NCBI RefSeq assembly: GCF_000002235.5
Contig: NW_022145607.1
Coordinates: 310,001-374,000, forward strand
Length of the DNA: 64,000 bases
Source of the DNA: Strongylocentrotus purpuratus
Taxonomy: Eukaryota > Echinodermata > Echinoidea > Camarodonta > Strongylocentrotidae
Direction of reading: 5' to 3'
Below the pieces are notes generated by a model. The model did not search any database. It saw only the letters and a list, made by a program, of their open reading frames with translations, and was not told the DNA's origin. Both the position numbers and the translations under genes were made by a program. Positions 34,060 to 46,949 of the stretch are shown in pieces (position 1 is the first letter of the stretch; each line of letters starts with the position of its first letter).

Positions 34060-37000
34060 AGGATACATACAGGTACATGTAGATCAAGGGAGAGACACCT
34101 GATTAACCCATTCAGTCTCAAAAGGACAGGTGGTGGTGCTGAAGCCAGGAAACCATCTCTCAATCCATCCCAAAGTATAAATACCATACATGTACACATG
34201 AAGGCTAGTGCAGGGACATCTCTTTTAAGCTTATCTTGAGTTCTGGTAATACATCTCAAGAGAAATTCCATATTGCAGCAGGTTGGTTATTTTGGATAAC
34301 AAACATATGACACTTGTATACCTGTGTTCTTAAAAAACAAGCAATTAAATACACAAGAAGAGCTTCTTTATACCTCAATGTACATCTTTACCAGAATGGA
34401 CTCTCATCTCCCTGGATTTTCAGTATCGGTGCATGATGTATCCCTAGTAACAGCCATGAAAGATTCTATTTATTCTCCCCTTTTCTTCAAGAACTGTAAT
34501 TATTATAAATGCCAATATTATTATTATTATTATTATTATTCCTCCATTTCATCTACTCTACCAAGGCTACAACAAGATGAAGCTACATGTATACAAGTAA
34601 TGATAATAGGATTGTGTATTAGAAACAGCCCAAGGTTACTTCAGATCAACTGGAAGAAAATTCTGGTTTACAAATATAAATTTGTTACAGATTCTAAGCG
34701 GTACATATATTTTGTATGCCTAGTGCCTACTACTGTGTAAAATATACTGTACTATTCATATGAACTTTAATTTAAAAATGAAATGTTCAGCGCAATTACT
34801 TTTTTCTTTGGTTTTTACCAACAAGCTCTTTTTTAATTTCCAACTGCTCGTTTAGGTCTTTCCAGAGCTAATGTACATTGTACTGTATTCACCCACCACT
34901 CCCATGTGTTGTTTCCACTAATATACATGTACATGTATTATTTTTATGCATGTCTGATGTCTCTCCCATTAGAATCAGATACAAGTACATGTATGCTGTA
35001 GGTTGTCACCCTGTTGCATTCTGTTCAACATAGAGAGCATGGGAAAATGATAATTGTTTGCAATCACTGGTTGGCACCCTCAATCATGCATGCCTGCATG
35101 CACAGGAGAGTACAAAATTGCCTCATGTAAACACCTATCCTGCTTTGTATAATAGGTCAGAAATACAGGTACATGTACATGATCAATCCTAGTCAACAAA
35201 ATGACATTCAGAACTAATAAGCTTGATTCAGGAAACATATTTTTGTCTGAACTTGTTTACAAAAATGAACAAAGAATAAAACTAATTTGCTTCTCATTTC
35301 AGGAACTACTGTACAATAATGTAAGTTGTTGTACCGGTATGCATTTCTTAATAATGAAAGGGGACAAAATCCATCTTTATAAACAAGTATTGAGCATCAT
35401 GTACATGTACATGTATATTGTAGGCCAAGGGCAAAGGCAATAAGTATAGTGTGTATGTAGGCCTACAATAGTACAATGTACAGTGTACATGCATGTATGT
35501 ACATGAACAAGTAGTGTACATATTCTGCAGACAGTCCTCTCGTATATTGTCTCGTCTTTCATGATATCAGAAAACCAATCAATTTCAGTTGACCCTCATC
35601 GCAGACCTAACCCTTGAATACGGAGAATAAAATACCTCAATGGCCCAGTCAACAGAACACATCTTGAAACTACGTTCGTTTGTTACCAAGCAACGGTAGC
35701 AACCCCATCCAAGCACCCTTAGATCATATGAAAAATGTCATCATCTTGGTAATTCGTTCATAGACATGTAGGCCCTACAGATGTCCATTGCTGCCTGCTA
35801 GCGGTGGTTTCAAATTAGTTTTCTTTGCAATGAAATGGGTAAAGTTACAGTATGAAAACATCATTTTATTCTCAAGACATACAGGACTGACAGGACAGTA
35901 TAGTAACTTGAACTGACGTCGCCTTGGGACTTGGGTCAATGGCTGGAGATGGTCAACATTCTGTTTAGATACATAACTATGAATCCCTTTGAATTTTAAT
36001 AGTTGGATGCACTTCCAGGAAAAGTACCCATTTCAGAAAACAGAAAATTTATTTGCAAATTGTATCAAGAAATGTCATGGTATAGCGAAAAAAGCATACT
36101 CAGACATTAGACTAGAAATCAACATCATGAACACTACAGAAACGTTGTATACCGGTAATGAATCCTATTTATAAGTGGTCAATGGACATGACAGCTGACC
36201 CATCAGCAGTGCATATTAAAAAGATAAACCCTGGCCTGGGGAGTGTTTCACAAAGAGTAAGATTGACTTGAAGTTGGACTTAACAATGGCAGGCAGTTCA
36301 TGCCACTGTTTGCTCTCACCATTATGATCTTTATATAATATTTTTCCATAAATAATGAATTATCAAAAAAATATACTAAATTATGCAGAAAACACGCAAT
36401 TTATTTGTAACTTGTATCAAGAAATGTCATGTATAACATTCTACGGGCGAGCTGAATGTCTTTGGGCATAATGGTAACCCTCTTAACTGGACAGCACACA
36501 TGGAACTTGTGGAAGAAATCATTGTACGTACACATGTAGGGAAAAAAGCATACGTACTAGCAAGTACATGTAGCAATGAACATCTAATCTAAAAGAAAGT
36601 TAGAAACGTTGTAAAACAAATCTAATTTTAATTGTTTTTAATGATAAGCTCGGCCCAGTTATACAATTTCCGAATGATATTCACTCAGACTAGAGCGGGA
36701 CCATGATTTTTTTAATCAAATTTTCTGTTGAGACAAAGCTCAAACATGCGTTCCATTATACTGTACATACAGTTTCTTCTGTGACGTCCGGACTAGAAAC
36801 AATTAATTACACTGTAATTATGATATGGCTCTATGATTTTGGTATTGCTATACGTAGAATTACAGTAGTCTGAACACAAGATAAAGGGGCAATGTTTCAC
36901 ACCCATGCTATTTGGAACCAGGGAGATTCAGGTGTAATGAACTTTCAAGCTGGGAACCTCATCTTGTCTCGCTAGCCTTAGCCATGGGCCATTTTGGGCA

Positions 37001-38925
37001 AGCAAAGGTTTTCATTACGGATCTCAGTGCATATTGCCAGGGATCCATGTCACCAGTACGGATCAGATGAACTCTTCAATTTTACCATCCAAGTAGGAGG
37101 ACTATTCCAAGTGTTCACCACTCTTACGTGATGCCGTTTGAAAACAAGATGGTTGCAGTATTGCAATACATCCCATGTCTGAGATAAAGTCACAGCATAC
37201 ACAGCAAATGTACATTGTTTTGGACAGAAAAAAATATGAAAGAAATATATGTACATGTACCATTGTACATACCTGTATACTGTATCTACAGGCCTATAAA
37301 CATGAATGTACAATTGTACATACATAGAACATATATATTTCCATAAAATCATGTCATGAACCCTCACAACAAACAAAGCAATTTTAAAAACAAACTGCAT
37401 TGCTTGTTTTGAAAAATTTATAGTACAATCCTAAATTATTTTGAATTGAAACCAATACAAATTCATATTTGCCTTTCGTTTATATTTCATTCCTGGCAAA
37501 ATAAATATATGTACATCTAGAAACAAATAGTTTGCCTGTCGAACTTCACAGACCATGAATGCTCGGACATCATTCTGAATGTCTCGTTCAAGCTGCCCAC
37601 CCCCCCCCCCCTCCCCCTCCTCTCTCTCTCTCAGACCTCTCTCCCTCTCTCTTTCTCTTGGAAATACCCCAAAATGTATCTTTCTATAGACCTACAATGG
37701 ATCTGTTTCCATCACTTAGATATTACATGTTTGTGTTTGACAGAGCATCTCTAACATGATCTAATTTGACAATTTTCCTGTTCATTCTATGATAAGCTCC
37801 TTTGTTTACACGGCTGACTAACACAAGTCAAGGAATGAAAAGACAGTTGTAAACAAGCCACATGAATGAGTGGCTTCAAAGGGAAAGACCGAATACCGGT
37901 AGTCTTTGTATTAAAATGAGTTTTCACAGGGAGAGATAATCAAGAATGATGAAGCAAACTTCAAACATTCTCTCCAGACACCTACAATACACCAGATGCT
38001 TTCATATTATACAATAGGCCTATTAAAAGTTGCTAAACATTTTATCAATGTACATTTTATCATTGTACATTTTGTGCGTATCAATATCAATCTACCAGTA
38101 CATGCAATTTATCTGAACAATTTACTGTAAAGCTGTATGTTTCCTGAACAAAGGGATGATCGCTTTGTTTGAATGAGCAACCACGCAGTGTGCATCTAAA
38201 AGTATATATTGATTGATAATAATCATATAAATTGTAGGCCTACATGAAAATGGACTTGTACATGACTTGTTAAAAGGGACAGAAGAATCACACACTGATT
38301 GAACATTAGGATGGAAAACTCCTTCCATCTGGAGGCAAAACAAAGCAAAGAATCATCTCAGTTGAGTCTGGTAAGCAGACTACTAGTAGCAGGTGTTGAG
38401 CCTGTAAGTTGAGTGATCACTTTGCTTTGCTAAACTTTTGTTTGCTTTAAAGCTTTAGAGATCTCTTAGGTATAATTAATTGCCTTTATCTTGTAAGTAG
38501 AAAGAAGGATGTGACAAGCTAAGTGTGAATATATGAATCTCAGACAATGTCACTTTTGAACTTAGACCTGACCTGTACACAAATCAACAATACTGATCTA
38601 CAATGTACAATGTATGTCTCAATCTGCACATTAGGTTCATACATTATGCATTTGTGAAGTGTATCACATTCAAGTCACAAGATAAGAATGACTTTAACAC
38701 TAATTTCAGTGCATGAATTCATAAATTTTCAGCTTCTCTGTTCTATTTATCTTTCTCTCTTGTCTCATATCATTAAGTTTTCCAATCTTGATTCAGGAAA
38801 GTTTAACATACATATCACATTATATACACGTACATCTGTGTTGTCATAGCATTAGCAAGCAAATACAAATACTCCGAAACTTGAAAGAAAAATATTGAAT
38901 ACCTATAGTAGTCCTAGATCTATTA
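34060..38925. other. No gene seen; small local duplication and microsatellite
   Basis: An (ATT)n tract lies at 34517-34541. Segments 36033-36140 and 36379-36620 are diverged direct copies sharing CAGAAAAC, AATTTATTTG, TTGTATCAAGAAATGTCATG, AAAAAAGCATAC and AGAAACGTTGTA; the second carries about 110 extra bases. TACATGTA words are very common. Frames of 116 residues or less have no recognised domain. Confidence 0.4.
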
Positions 38926-38926
38926 G

Positions 38927-39112
38927 TAGTCAAACCTGCTTTAGTAACCACTTGTCTACAAAGACCACGTTTTGTATTTCACTTGAGAATGGATTCTCAT
39001 TGAAACATGTACTAAATAAGTAAAGGAACTTGTCCATAAAGACCACCTCCTACAAAGACCAATTTTGTGTTTCCCTTGGCCCTTGGGTGGGCGCTATAGG
39101 CAGGTTTGACTG
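38927..39112. mobile_element. Mariner-like miniature element (candidate)
   Basis: Left AGTCAAACCTGCTTTAG and right CTATAGGCAGGTTTGACT are inverted repeats with a TA at or near each end. The body repeats ACAAAGACCAC three to four times. Tc1/mariner elements insert at TA and often begin CAGTC. The exact left boundary is uncertain. Confidence 0.55.
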
Positions 39113-39199
39113 TATTACCAAAATCAATGTGTGTTTAAAAGACTAGCTTGGGGGAAGTTCTTCTGACAATCCTTTTAGATTTCAAAAATATCTACTGGT

Positions 39200-39243
<44 letters not shown>

Positions 39244-39267
39244 TCTCTCTGTCTCTCTCTCTCTCTC
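39200..39267. repeat. (TC)n microsatellite
   Basis: An almost pure CT dinucleotide repeat of about 68 bp with short interruptions. It lies about 170 bp from the 5' splice site of the minus-strand exon and would read as GA repeats in that transcript. Confidence 0.9.
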
Positions 39268-39444
39268 TTTCTACTTTTTGTTTTCTTTACATGTTTACAG
39301 TAAAGTCAAAGTTGAAGAGAGAAAAAAGGGCATGCCATGAAACTTAAATTGAAAGGCCATCTCAAGATAATAACAATGATTATGACAAAGTTTCAAATGA
39401 AATAACCTTCAGCTGAATAAAATTCAAACAATGTGGATACTTAC

Positions 39445-39715
39445 GAACTCTGACAGATCTAGCATCTAATTTCTCCACAATATCCTCCAATCTGATAGTC
39501 CTCCTCCTCAGAAGAAGTGTTCTGTGTGCTAATAAATGGGCTTCACTGCTGATGTCGCTAAAAATGTCATTTGCACGAAGCGACAGGTCAGAGAGTTGCC
39601 GGACCAGTCCGCATAGTGTATTGTTTGACACCGTATCCAACTCCCTTTCGCAGCCGGGAGGCAAGGGACTGTTGCTCAAATACTGAGGTTCAATCACTCG
39701 CTTGATAAACGGCAT
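39445..39715 (-). CDS. First coding exon of an NHS-family (WAVE-homology) protein
   Basis: The ATG at 39715-39713 opens a 90-codon frame ending at a consensus donor (GTTC|GTAAGT, intron from 39444), leaving phase 1. The start MPFIKRVIEPQYL matches vertebrate NHS (MPF-x-KR-x-x-EPQ-x-L). It is followed by ELDTVSNNTLCGLVRQLSDL and a helical DIFSDISSEAHLLAHRTLLL stretch with RRRTIRLEDIVEKLD, as in the WAVE homology domain. WAVE/SCAR proteins share the domain (LP-x-G, EL-x-x-V-x-N, RQLS, EAH), so a WAVE assignment is the main alternative; the first 13 residues favour NHS. NHS proteins act in actin and junction organisation through this domain. Later exons were not found in the window, consistent with the very long first intron of vertebrate NHS. 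An A at -3 supports the start. Confidence 0.82.
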
Positions 39716-40110
39716 GATGAAGAGTGTTAGTTATTCCGATCCACAGACGTTATGTGCTGATATCTGACGAATGAATAAAATCCAAGTTAGATAAAAATCC
39801 ACTTCAAGAGTAGCTTTACATCACTATTATCCATGGTTGAATATTAGGAAAGGTCTGTATTTCGTATTAAAACAGCAGGGCACTCACTACCGTGCTTGCT
39901 CAGCTCAGCTATGCAAAAACATGCACAGTGTCTCGGTGGTACGCACACTGCATGCATATAGTACAGATCACATAAAACGTTGAAAGCGCACGCTTGTTGA
40001 GCCGAGCTGTGACGATCCGAAGTCCGAGGGTCGTGAGTGAGAGAGTGTTTGTGCGGAAAGAAGAAAGGGGCGGGCAACCCCCCTTGCTATTGTTCCATGG
40101 TTTCAAAGAT
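39716..40110 (-). promoter_or_regulatory. Probable 5' untranslated and promoter region of the NHS-like gene
   Basis: This stretch lies directly upstream of the minus-strand start. It contains CG-containing words at 39995-40075 that are uncommon in nearby DNA and ends in a short C run on one strand. In-frame stops occur upstream of the ATG. No TATA box is evident. The transcription start cannot be placed from sequence alone. Confidence 0.35.
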
Positions 40111-41520
40111 AACGGACCAACGGCACAAAAGCAACACTCATCTCCGTTATATTATTTTGTCTACCGGTACACCCAGTTCCACAATTGCGAAATGAACAGG
40201 CCTTTATGAATAACACCAAAATAGGCCTCATATAATAAATGATGAAGTGATGTTAAGCATGTTTGATTAGAAATATTCCCGGGGAAATATTGGTGGAAAA
40301 GATAAAAGGGAGACGTATAATCAATTTTTGAAATACATCGTAGCATAGTGCATAATGTAGAAAAAGATAAAAATATATTCAATCTGCTTGCTTTGGTTTG
40401 ATTTATTTTCTTCTGCACTCCATATAACTGTTTGAGAATTAACCATTAAACCTTTTAATCTAGTATCACGCAATAAGCCTACGCTCTATGCAATATGAGG
40501 GACAAGTGTTGATAACATTTACAATTTGTACAATAAATATTGACTGAAGGGCCATCGGAGGGTATTGAATCAATCATAAAAGCATGCAAACGTATCTTTC
40601 ATAATCACTGACCCTAAAATACCGACTGACATCACTATGAAAAGTCATTCCATCAAACTTAATGACGACCCCATTGAAAGATGTTTAACAGGGAAAAGAC
40701 AAGCTTTTGTAGGTTAAGTTTTTCGGATGTTTGAAATAAGCCCTTCATTTTGTATCATATAAAACTGTTGATAGTTTTGCTCACTAACGTTAAACAGCAT
40801 TGTTGTATTTGAATGAAATCTGTAGCTCAGCATCAAACACAATGCTATCATTGGTATGTCCTACTACACCAATTTTACTTTAGCCTAGGAGTAGACAAAA
40901 TTAATGTGCCGTGAATGATGATGGGCGATGCCATGCCGGGGATTTCCCTTTTAGCGCGTAAGTTAATCATACGCGCACTCCAGATCCATCAAGGACAGGC
41001 CCCTCCCACAATTAGGCCAAGCTCTTCTTACAGCACTGGCGGAACCGTGCACAAGCATGTGTCTAGAAAATACATATGATCGAGCAAGCAAAAGCACAAA
41101 TAATCTCAGATATTCCCGGATATACTTGTACGTGCCCTCTGACAAACTCAACACGGTATTTTGGCAAAGAAGAAATGACTTCCTTGATACATCATTTTCC
41201 GTGTTTCGGCTGAAACGCAATTTTTGGAACATTGTGATCTTTTTTTTTTAATGATGAAAAATAAAGAGATATGCTAAACAATTGTATTGATCAATTTCAA
41301 CGAAACCCGATCAAAGTACGAGACTGTATTAAATCCCTACTGCACTACTTATAGCTACTTGCGCCCTCTATATAGCAACCAATGCCTAATCGGTGCCTAT
41401 ATTGGTCCCCCATGAACCCCTTTTTCTTATGTAAATTGAGAGCTGATTTTATGAGATAACCACCTGTCAGTGACCTTGCAGGGAGGTATAATCCCACTGG
41501 CCAACTAATTACAGACGGGC
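40110..41520. other. No gene seen
   Basis: AT-rich DNA upstream of the NHS-like gene. Minus-strand frames of 85 and 89 residues (40161-40418, 40963-41232) show no recognised domain. Confidence 0.4.
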
Positions 41521-41521
41521 T

Positions 41522-41735
41522 TTAAAGATACTATGTCCCTTTTGCAGCCAACATCAAATTCTGTAGAACTTTCCAGGAATTGTGAATAGTATGTCCTATC
41601 TGTGAAATTTAAACGTGCATGTGTCCTATATTCAAATTATGCAAGGAAACCCGTTTACTTGCGAGATTTCACTGTCAGACACTGTTGAGTTTTTTCTTCT
41701 TTTGTAATAGCATACATAAAATGAGCTGTAATGGG
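41522..41735. repeat. Dispersed repeat, copy 1
   Basis: About 210 bp starting TTTAAAGATACTATGTCCCT and including GCAGCCAACATCAAATTCTG, TATGTCCTATCTGTGAAATT and CACTGTCAGACACTGTTGAG. A second copy at 63494-63730 is clearly homologous. TTTAAAG at the start suggests a TTAA-type element, but a matching inverted end was not seen. Confidence 0.8.
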
Positions 41736-42427
41736 TACATTTGTATTTGCCTACATCAATAACCCATTTCTTGTATTGGCCAAAATTAAACTGATTGAAT
41801 CTTTGCGCAGCACAAAACTTACGACCATTCGGTACTGCAATGGTCTGAAAATCAGACTATTATTTATTGACTTGGTAGCACTTATGTCGATTCGACAACT
41901 AATAGTCGTTATTTTCCCACTTAAAGACATTTTTTCAAGCCCCCCTCCCCCCCCCCCTTTTTTTTTTAAGGGAAGTTCTAAATTAGTATTATCTTTCAAC
42001 TGCCGTTGGAATTTAACCTTGTCATTGTTTGGGCCTGCACATGGGATATAGTAGAGCGAAAAATACCTCTGATATTATTGTATGTCCAACGTTATCAAAA
42101 TCAACACAGCCTGCTATGTTTCGAAAAGTTCGGATAATTGTTTCGTTTTTTTGTTCCGTCAAGCAGAGCTTTCTGTAATTTTAAGATGCATAAAACATTT
42201 CAAACTGAGCCCGCGTAGAAAATGCTGGCCGGTGGGGGCGTTGTGCACAAGTACTCAAACTGGTCTGATGGAAAATGCGATGGAAAATCTCTATCCACCT
42301 CTCTATCCCCCCCCCCCCCCCCCCCCCCACTCAGTGTTATTTAGGGTACGCATATGCTTGTTCCCTCTTTTTGAAAGCACCCCCTATCTGAGGACTGCTA
42401 ACATTTCCGAACCCCCCCCCCCTTTCG

Positions 42428-42572
42428 CAGGCACGTAGCCACGGGGGGGGGGGGCATTTCCAAGATCGGTTGAACTTTTTTAGACCCCTTTTTTTTTACC
42501 TCGATCGATTACATGTATGTGCCCCCCCCCCCCCCAGAAAAAAAAACCCATCAAACTCTGGCTACGTGCCTG
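42428..42572. mobile_element. 145-bp hAT-type element with exact 8-bp duplication
   Basis: The left end CAGGCACGTAGCC and right end GGCTACGTGCCTG are perfect inverted repeats. CCCTTTCG flanks both sides (42420-42427, 42573-42580). The body contains a G run, an AT segment, a C run and an A run. No coding content. Confidence 0.92.
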
Positions 42573-42877
42573 CCCTTTCGCGGGCATTTCGCGGGCTTTT
42601 CCTGCCTTGGAGACCCCCCCCCCCCTTAATCATGAAAAATGCTCAATATACCCCCCCCCCCCCCTAAATTCGGAATAATTTATCAGGAGTCTAAAGAGAT
42701 GAGAGAAGAAAAGACAAAAAAAAAACTTTTTAAAGAAATCTCCGGGTGAAAAGTCAATACACCCCTTTTTTTTTACAAACCTCGGGCCGTACTTTGTCGC
42801 ACAAAAAGTACCCCTTTACCGGACATTTTGGTAACACGCATGGGGTCCGTCCATTCTCGGAGTGGGGAGGGGGGGGC

Positions 42878-42881
42878 TCTC

Positions 42882-42927
<46 letters not shown>
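42878..42927. repeat. (TC)n microsatellite in a C-run-rich region
   Basis: A near-pure CT repeat. Around it (42290-42320, 42412-42422, 42614-42625, 42651-42664) are long C runs, so overlapping short frames rich in P, S and L are artefacts. Confidence 0.85.
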
Positions 42928-42930
<3 letters not shown>

Positions 42931-43094
42931 ACCTCCCCATTTCTCTATTTCATTCTGTCTTACACCCCCCCCTCCACTCTTTATCCCTCCCTTTCTCTGC
43001 CCCCTCCCTCCATTATCTATGTACTTTATTTATTAAACTCTCTCATTCCCCCTATTCTTTAGCTCTGGTATCATGATGATGATGATGATGATGC

Positions 43095-44345
43095 CGACGA
43101 CAGCGACGTTAGCTGGTTACATTGCCAGATCACGGTAACCCCAAACAGAGCAAACTATTAGTGATTTATTTTTAAACGTGCATTTTCCGACAAGACAAGA
43201 AGAATCACGACTCGTGGTTCACTAAATGGATAGTCGATGCATTTTAATAGGCCATTTTCGTAAGCATATTGTTAAGTGCCTTGATACGAATGGGTACACC
43301 TGAATATGTACCGGTATATCAATAATCAAAAAGCAGATTGCATACATTGTTACTAGATAGGACAAACTGTATGGTTTGCCCTCCCTAGCAACAAGTAAGA
43401 AATGCAATTTGAATTCTGAATATTGAAATACAATCATCGTAACAGATGAATGAAGTAATTCAGACGTATATGCATGCATTTATTCCTCAGGACTGTCAAA
43501 ATAAAAAGGCTTCCGATAAAGCATCAAAAGTAAGAGGAAATTTCACCATGCAGCCTTATTGGTCAATGGCTAGTGTATACACATTACACACAAAATTCTT
43601 TCACATCAGATCAACATAGTCTTTACATCACCAGACATACCTGACATAGCACCAAGTGTTAAATATAAAGCTATTGTCTTTACACTGCCAAATGCAAATC
43701 TGTCTTTAAATTAAAAAAACGCTTCAGTTCATCACACAAATTGATCGAGCTGCAAGGGACTGTGATGACAAAAAACAATATGGAAATGTTCCAAAGCTTA
43801 GATATCGAGAATGTAAGAAATTTTATTTTTCCACTTTGCAGTAGTCACCCTAAAACCACTTATCATTAAATATAGAAGAAGAATGTATGTACCAAGTGTG
43901 TTCCATACCATATAACACATTCATTTTCCCTTCAACCGCCTTTCCAAATCGCAACATGCATTTTCAAAAAATTAGATAGTATACCCCGACATAGCAGCAT
44001 TTTACAATTGGAAGTTTTGTCTATTTACAGTGAGTCACCAAAGATGGTAGGCCATAGTGTTTGTTATTTGAACAGATCACATATTTTTAAGCTGACATTC
44101 CTGACACAATGATTGAATCGTAAGGTATTGATCATATTTTGACAATCTTTGACAAACAAACGCATTTCTATAAGCTAATCAACAAAGGCACTAGATAATC
44201 TGACACTCTATGGCATCGCAACAAAGGGTGGATTTAAGGTATACTGACACTTAAATAACATGCACTACCCGTCTGCTTGATACGAAGTATACTAAAAACA
44301 TTTGACACTTTGATCGTTAATAACTACAATTCCTACTCGTACGAG
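43095..44345. other. No gene seen
   Basis: A (GAT)n tract ends at about 43093. Beyond it is AT-rich DNA without a supported exon or element end. Confidence 0.4.
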
Positions 44346-44559
44346 ACTGAGATTTACCCCCCCCCCCCTCATATCCCCCCTAACCCTCCTTTTGTTTTTA
44401 TTTTGTTTTTATTTTTTTTGTTATTATTTATTTTAAAAAAATTAAAATTTAAAATAAAAAAAATTCCCATGGCTGACCTAAAAAAGCTGACCTTACCCCC
44501 CCCTCCCCAACGGAACAAAATGTCAAATTTTCAAATTTGGAGACCAAAAAAAAAGTGCC

Positions 44560-45180
44560 CTCTTACCCTCGAGAATATTATGAATAGCGACCCTCTTCTC
44601 CTATTATGAATAGCGACCATCATTTCGTATTATGAATAGCGACCCTTTTCGTCGATTATGAATAATGACCCTTATGAATAGCGACCCTCATTTCGTATTA
44701 TGAATAGCGACCCCCTTACTCCTATTATGAATAGCGAACCTCATTTCGTATTATGAATAGCGAACCTCTACTCCTATTATGAATAGCGACCCTCTTCTCC
44801 TATTATGAATAGCGACCCTTTTCATCGATTATGAATAATGACCCTTATGAATAGCGACCCTCCTGTTGCATTATGAATAGCGACCCTCTTCTCCTATTAT
44901 GAATAGCGACCCTCTTTCTGTGTTATGAATACCGACCCTTTTGTAATATTATGAATAGGAACCCTTATGAATAACGATCCAGATTTCGTATTGTGAATAG
45001 CGACCCTCTTCTAATATTATGAATACCGACGCTCTTCTTTGATTTTGAATAGCGGTCCTTATGAATAATGACCCTTTTCTCCAATTATGAAAAGCGGACC
45101 TTATGAATAGCGGTCCTTATGAATAGTCGACCTTATGAATAGCGGACCATATGAATAGCAGTCCTTATGAATAGCGACAT
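44560..45180. repeat. Phrase array TTATGAATAGCGACCCT, over 20 copies
   Basis: The phrase TATGAATAGCGACCCTCTTC with TCCTAT or ATTTCGTAT spacers recurs about every 27 bp, with shorter units (CCTTATGAATAGCG) interspersed and decay towards the right (GCGGTCC, GCGGACC). C runs border it at 44357 and 45184-45200. The fixed phrase and flexible spacer resemble the arrays at 47000-47860 and 55030-56110. No coding frame. Confidence 0.92.
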
Positions 45181-45203
45181 TGACCCCCCCCCCCCCCCCC
45201 TAC

Positions 45204-46215
45204 ATGGGTCAACAGTATCGAACGCCTTATGCTAGGAGTCCACTTGGCCAGCGCCAGTTGGTGCCAGTTCGCGCCAAAGATTATGTGATTGGCGCGTAGT
45301 GGCTCGCTGTGGCGCCGAATTAATGTCCGCTCGGCATGTGTCGCCAAGTGGAATAAAATGGGTGCCATATGGCGTGCGCCAAATGCCACCCGGCTTGCCC
45401 AAAATGTTGCGCCAGTTCGCGCCATTACACGGCCATTTGATTCCAAAATTCACCCTGTTGGCGCCATTCGCGCCAATAGACGGCTACTTTGCGCCACTTG
45501 GTGATTAATTTGTGCCAAAGGTCGCCAAATTGGTTTGAACTTGCCGCCGCTTGGCGCTACTTGCCGACTATATAAATACCGGCCGTCGGCGTAAATATTC
45601 TAAAAAAGAATGAAACGCCGATAATACCAAACAACATACCTGGTTCAGACCCTCCTCAGCTGCTATATGAACAACATCTCTACTAAATATTTACAATTTT
45701 GATAGGCGGCAAGTGGCGCCGAATGGCGGGCAACCAGGTGGCATTTGGCGCGAAGTAGTCGTTTGGCCGTTTGGCTCGCGCCACTGCACATTTGGCGCGC
45801 CAATCTCATTGGCGCAAATTGGCGCGCGCCATTACATTCCAGTGGATTCCAATAGGCGGATTGTTTGCGCCAAAGGGCGATATGTTCGCGCCATTTGGTG
45901 CCACTTGGCGGACACTTGGCGCTGATTGCTCGATGCAAGTGGCGCGACGAAAATTTCAAACATTTTGAAATTTTCTTGCCGCCACATTCAAATTTGGTGC
46001 CGTTACGGGCCACCACGAGCCAGTTGGGAGGCAGTTTGAGCCACTACACGCCATTAGGCACCTTATTGGCGACACTAGGCGCCACATTAAATTGCATTGG
46101 CGCAAACTGGCACCAACTGGCGCTGGCCCAGTGGACTCCTAGCATAACGCATATCTATGAAGACTACTCCAGTGTATAAGCCATTGTCAGCAGCGCGAAG
46201 CCATTCATCGGTGAC
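45204..46215 (-). pseudogene. LINE reverse-transcriptase remnant split by a transposon
   Basis: On the minus strand, right of the insert, the frame reads RAADNGLYTGVVFIDMR, and left of the insert it continues KAFDTVD, together forming motif A of a LINE reverse transcriptase (FIDM-x-KAFDTVD). The transposon at 45230-46144 interrupts it exactly between the arginine and lysine codons. Upstream residues (RVTDEWL) fit the helix before motif A. Nothing further of the enzyme is recognisable. Confidence 0.75.
45230..46144. mobile_element. Harbinger-like element saturated with TTGGCGCC words
   Basis: The left end TGCTAGGAGTCCAC and right end GTGGACTCCTAGCA are perfect inverted repeats that continue with one-base differences through GGCCAGCGCCAGTTGGTGCC. 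Flanking triplets are TTA (45227-45229) and TAA (46145-46147). The surrounding coding sequence shows the original site was TTA/TAA, fitting a 3-bp TWA duplication with one later change. The 915-bp body contains dozens of GGCGC/GCGCC words on both strands. No transposase domain was found; short frames rich in A and R are artefacts. Confidence 0.85.
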
Positions 46216-46359
46216 TCTTAGACCCTTCTGCTGTAATTTTTCATACTTTAAATCAGCATTTTTTTCTAAGTTGTTTATATCACTGAAAGGTAAATGAATT
46301 GTAGTATCACCACTGCTGTGTGTACTTTCATATATGAAGTGAGGCAAGTACAAAAATAA

Positions 46360-46940
46360 ACATTTTGGACATTCCCAATTTAAGAATTCATATAAAGGAT
46401 TATCATAGTCTTTAACACCGACACCGACACAGGCAATATGTACCCACTCGCAACATTGTGTACATACATTGTATCCCTTTTTGATTAGTTTTAACAGGCT
46501 TACAGCAACTTACACAAGAAAAACCCTTTACCATAAATAAAAAAAAAAGTTATTACTACTATTACATAAAAAGGAAATAGAAAAAGAAAAAGTTCAAAGA
46601 GTACAGATACAGATACGCTCTAAAATATAAGCATAGGCACTATGTAAGCACTATTTTTTTCTTCAAAAACTATAACCAGTCTTAGAAGCTGCATTATTAT
46701 TGGAAGTGTGTTATAAACAAAACTTCAAACTTAATAACATTCTAACCTTCAAAAACACCTTAATTGTCTTATGCCCTTTACGTTTGACTACAATACATAG
46801 GCTTACATCAGCTTTTCAATAAAACAAAAATAAGTTGTGACATGATAATCTTTCTCCAAAATATCGAACTGGAGTATTCTGTTGTATTGCTTGTTTATGT
46901 ACATACAAGGAGCTTATTTTCAAGAGGCACTAGATCCATG
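46360..46940. other. No gene seen
   Basis: AT-rich DNA between the split LINE remnant and the next element. A short CCGACACCGACAC word near 46420 is the only notable pattern. Confidence 0.4.
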
Positions 46941-46949
46941 TGCGTAACT

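Noticed and set aside
44560-45180. CRISPR-like array (phrase plus spacer)
   Set aside because: Spacers are short, irregular and themselves repeated; there are no associated genes.
45165-46179. Several alanine/arginine-rich frames
   Set aside because: They arise from GGCGCC word repeats inside the inverted-repeat element and change frame without constraint.
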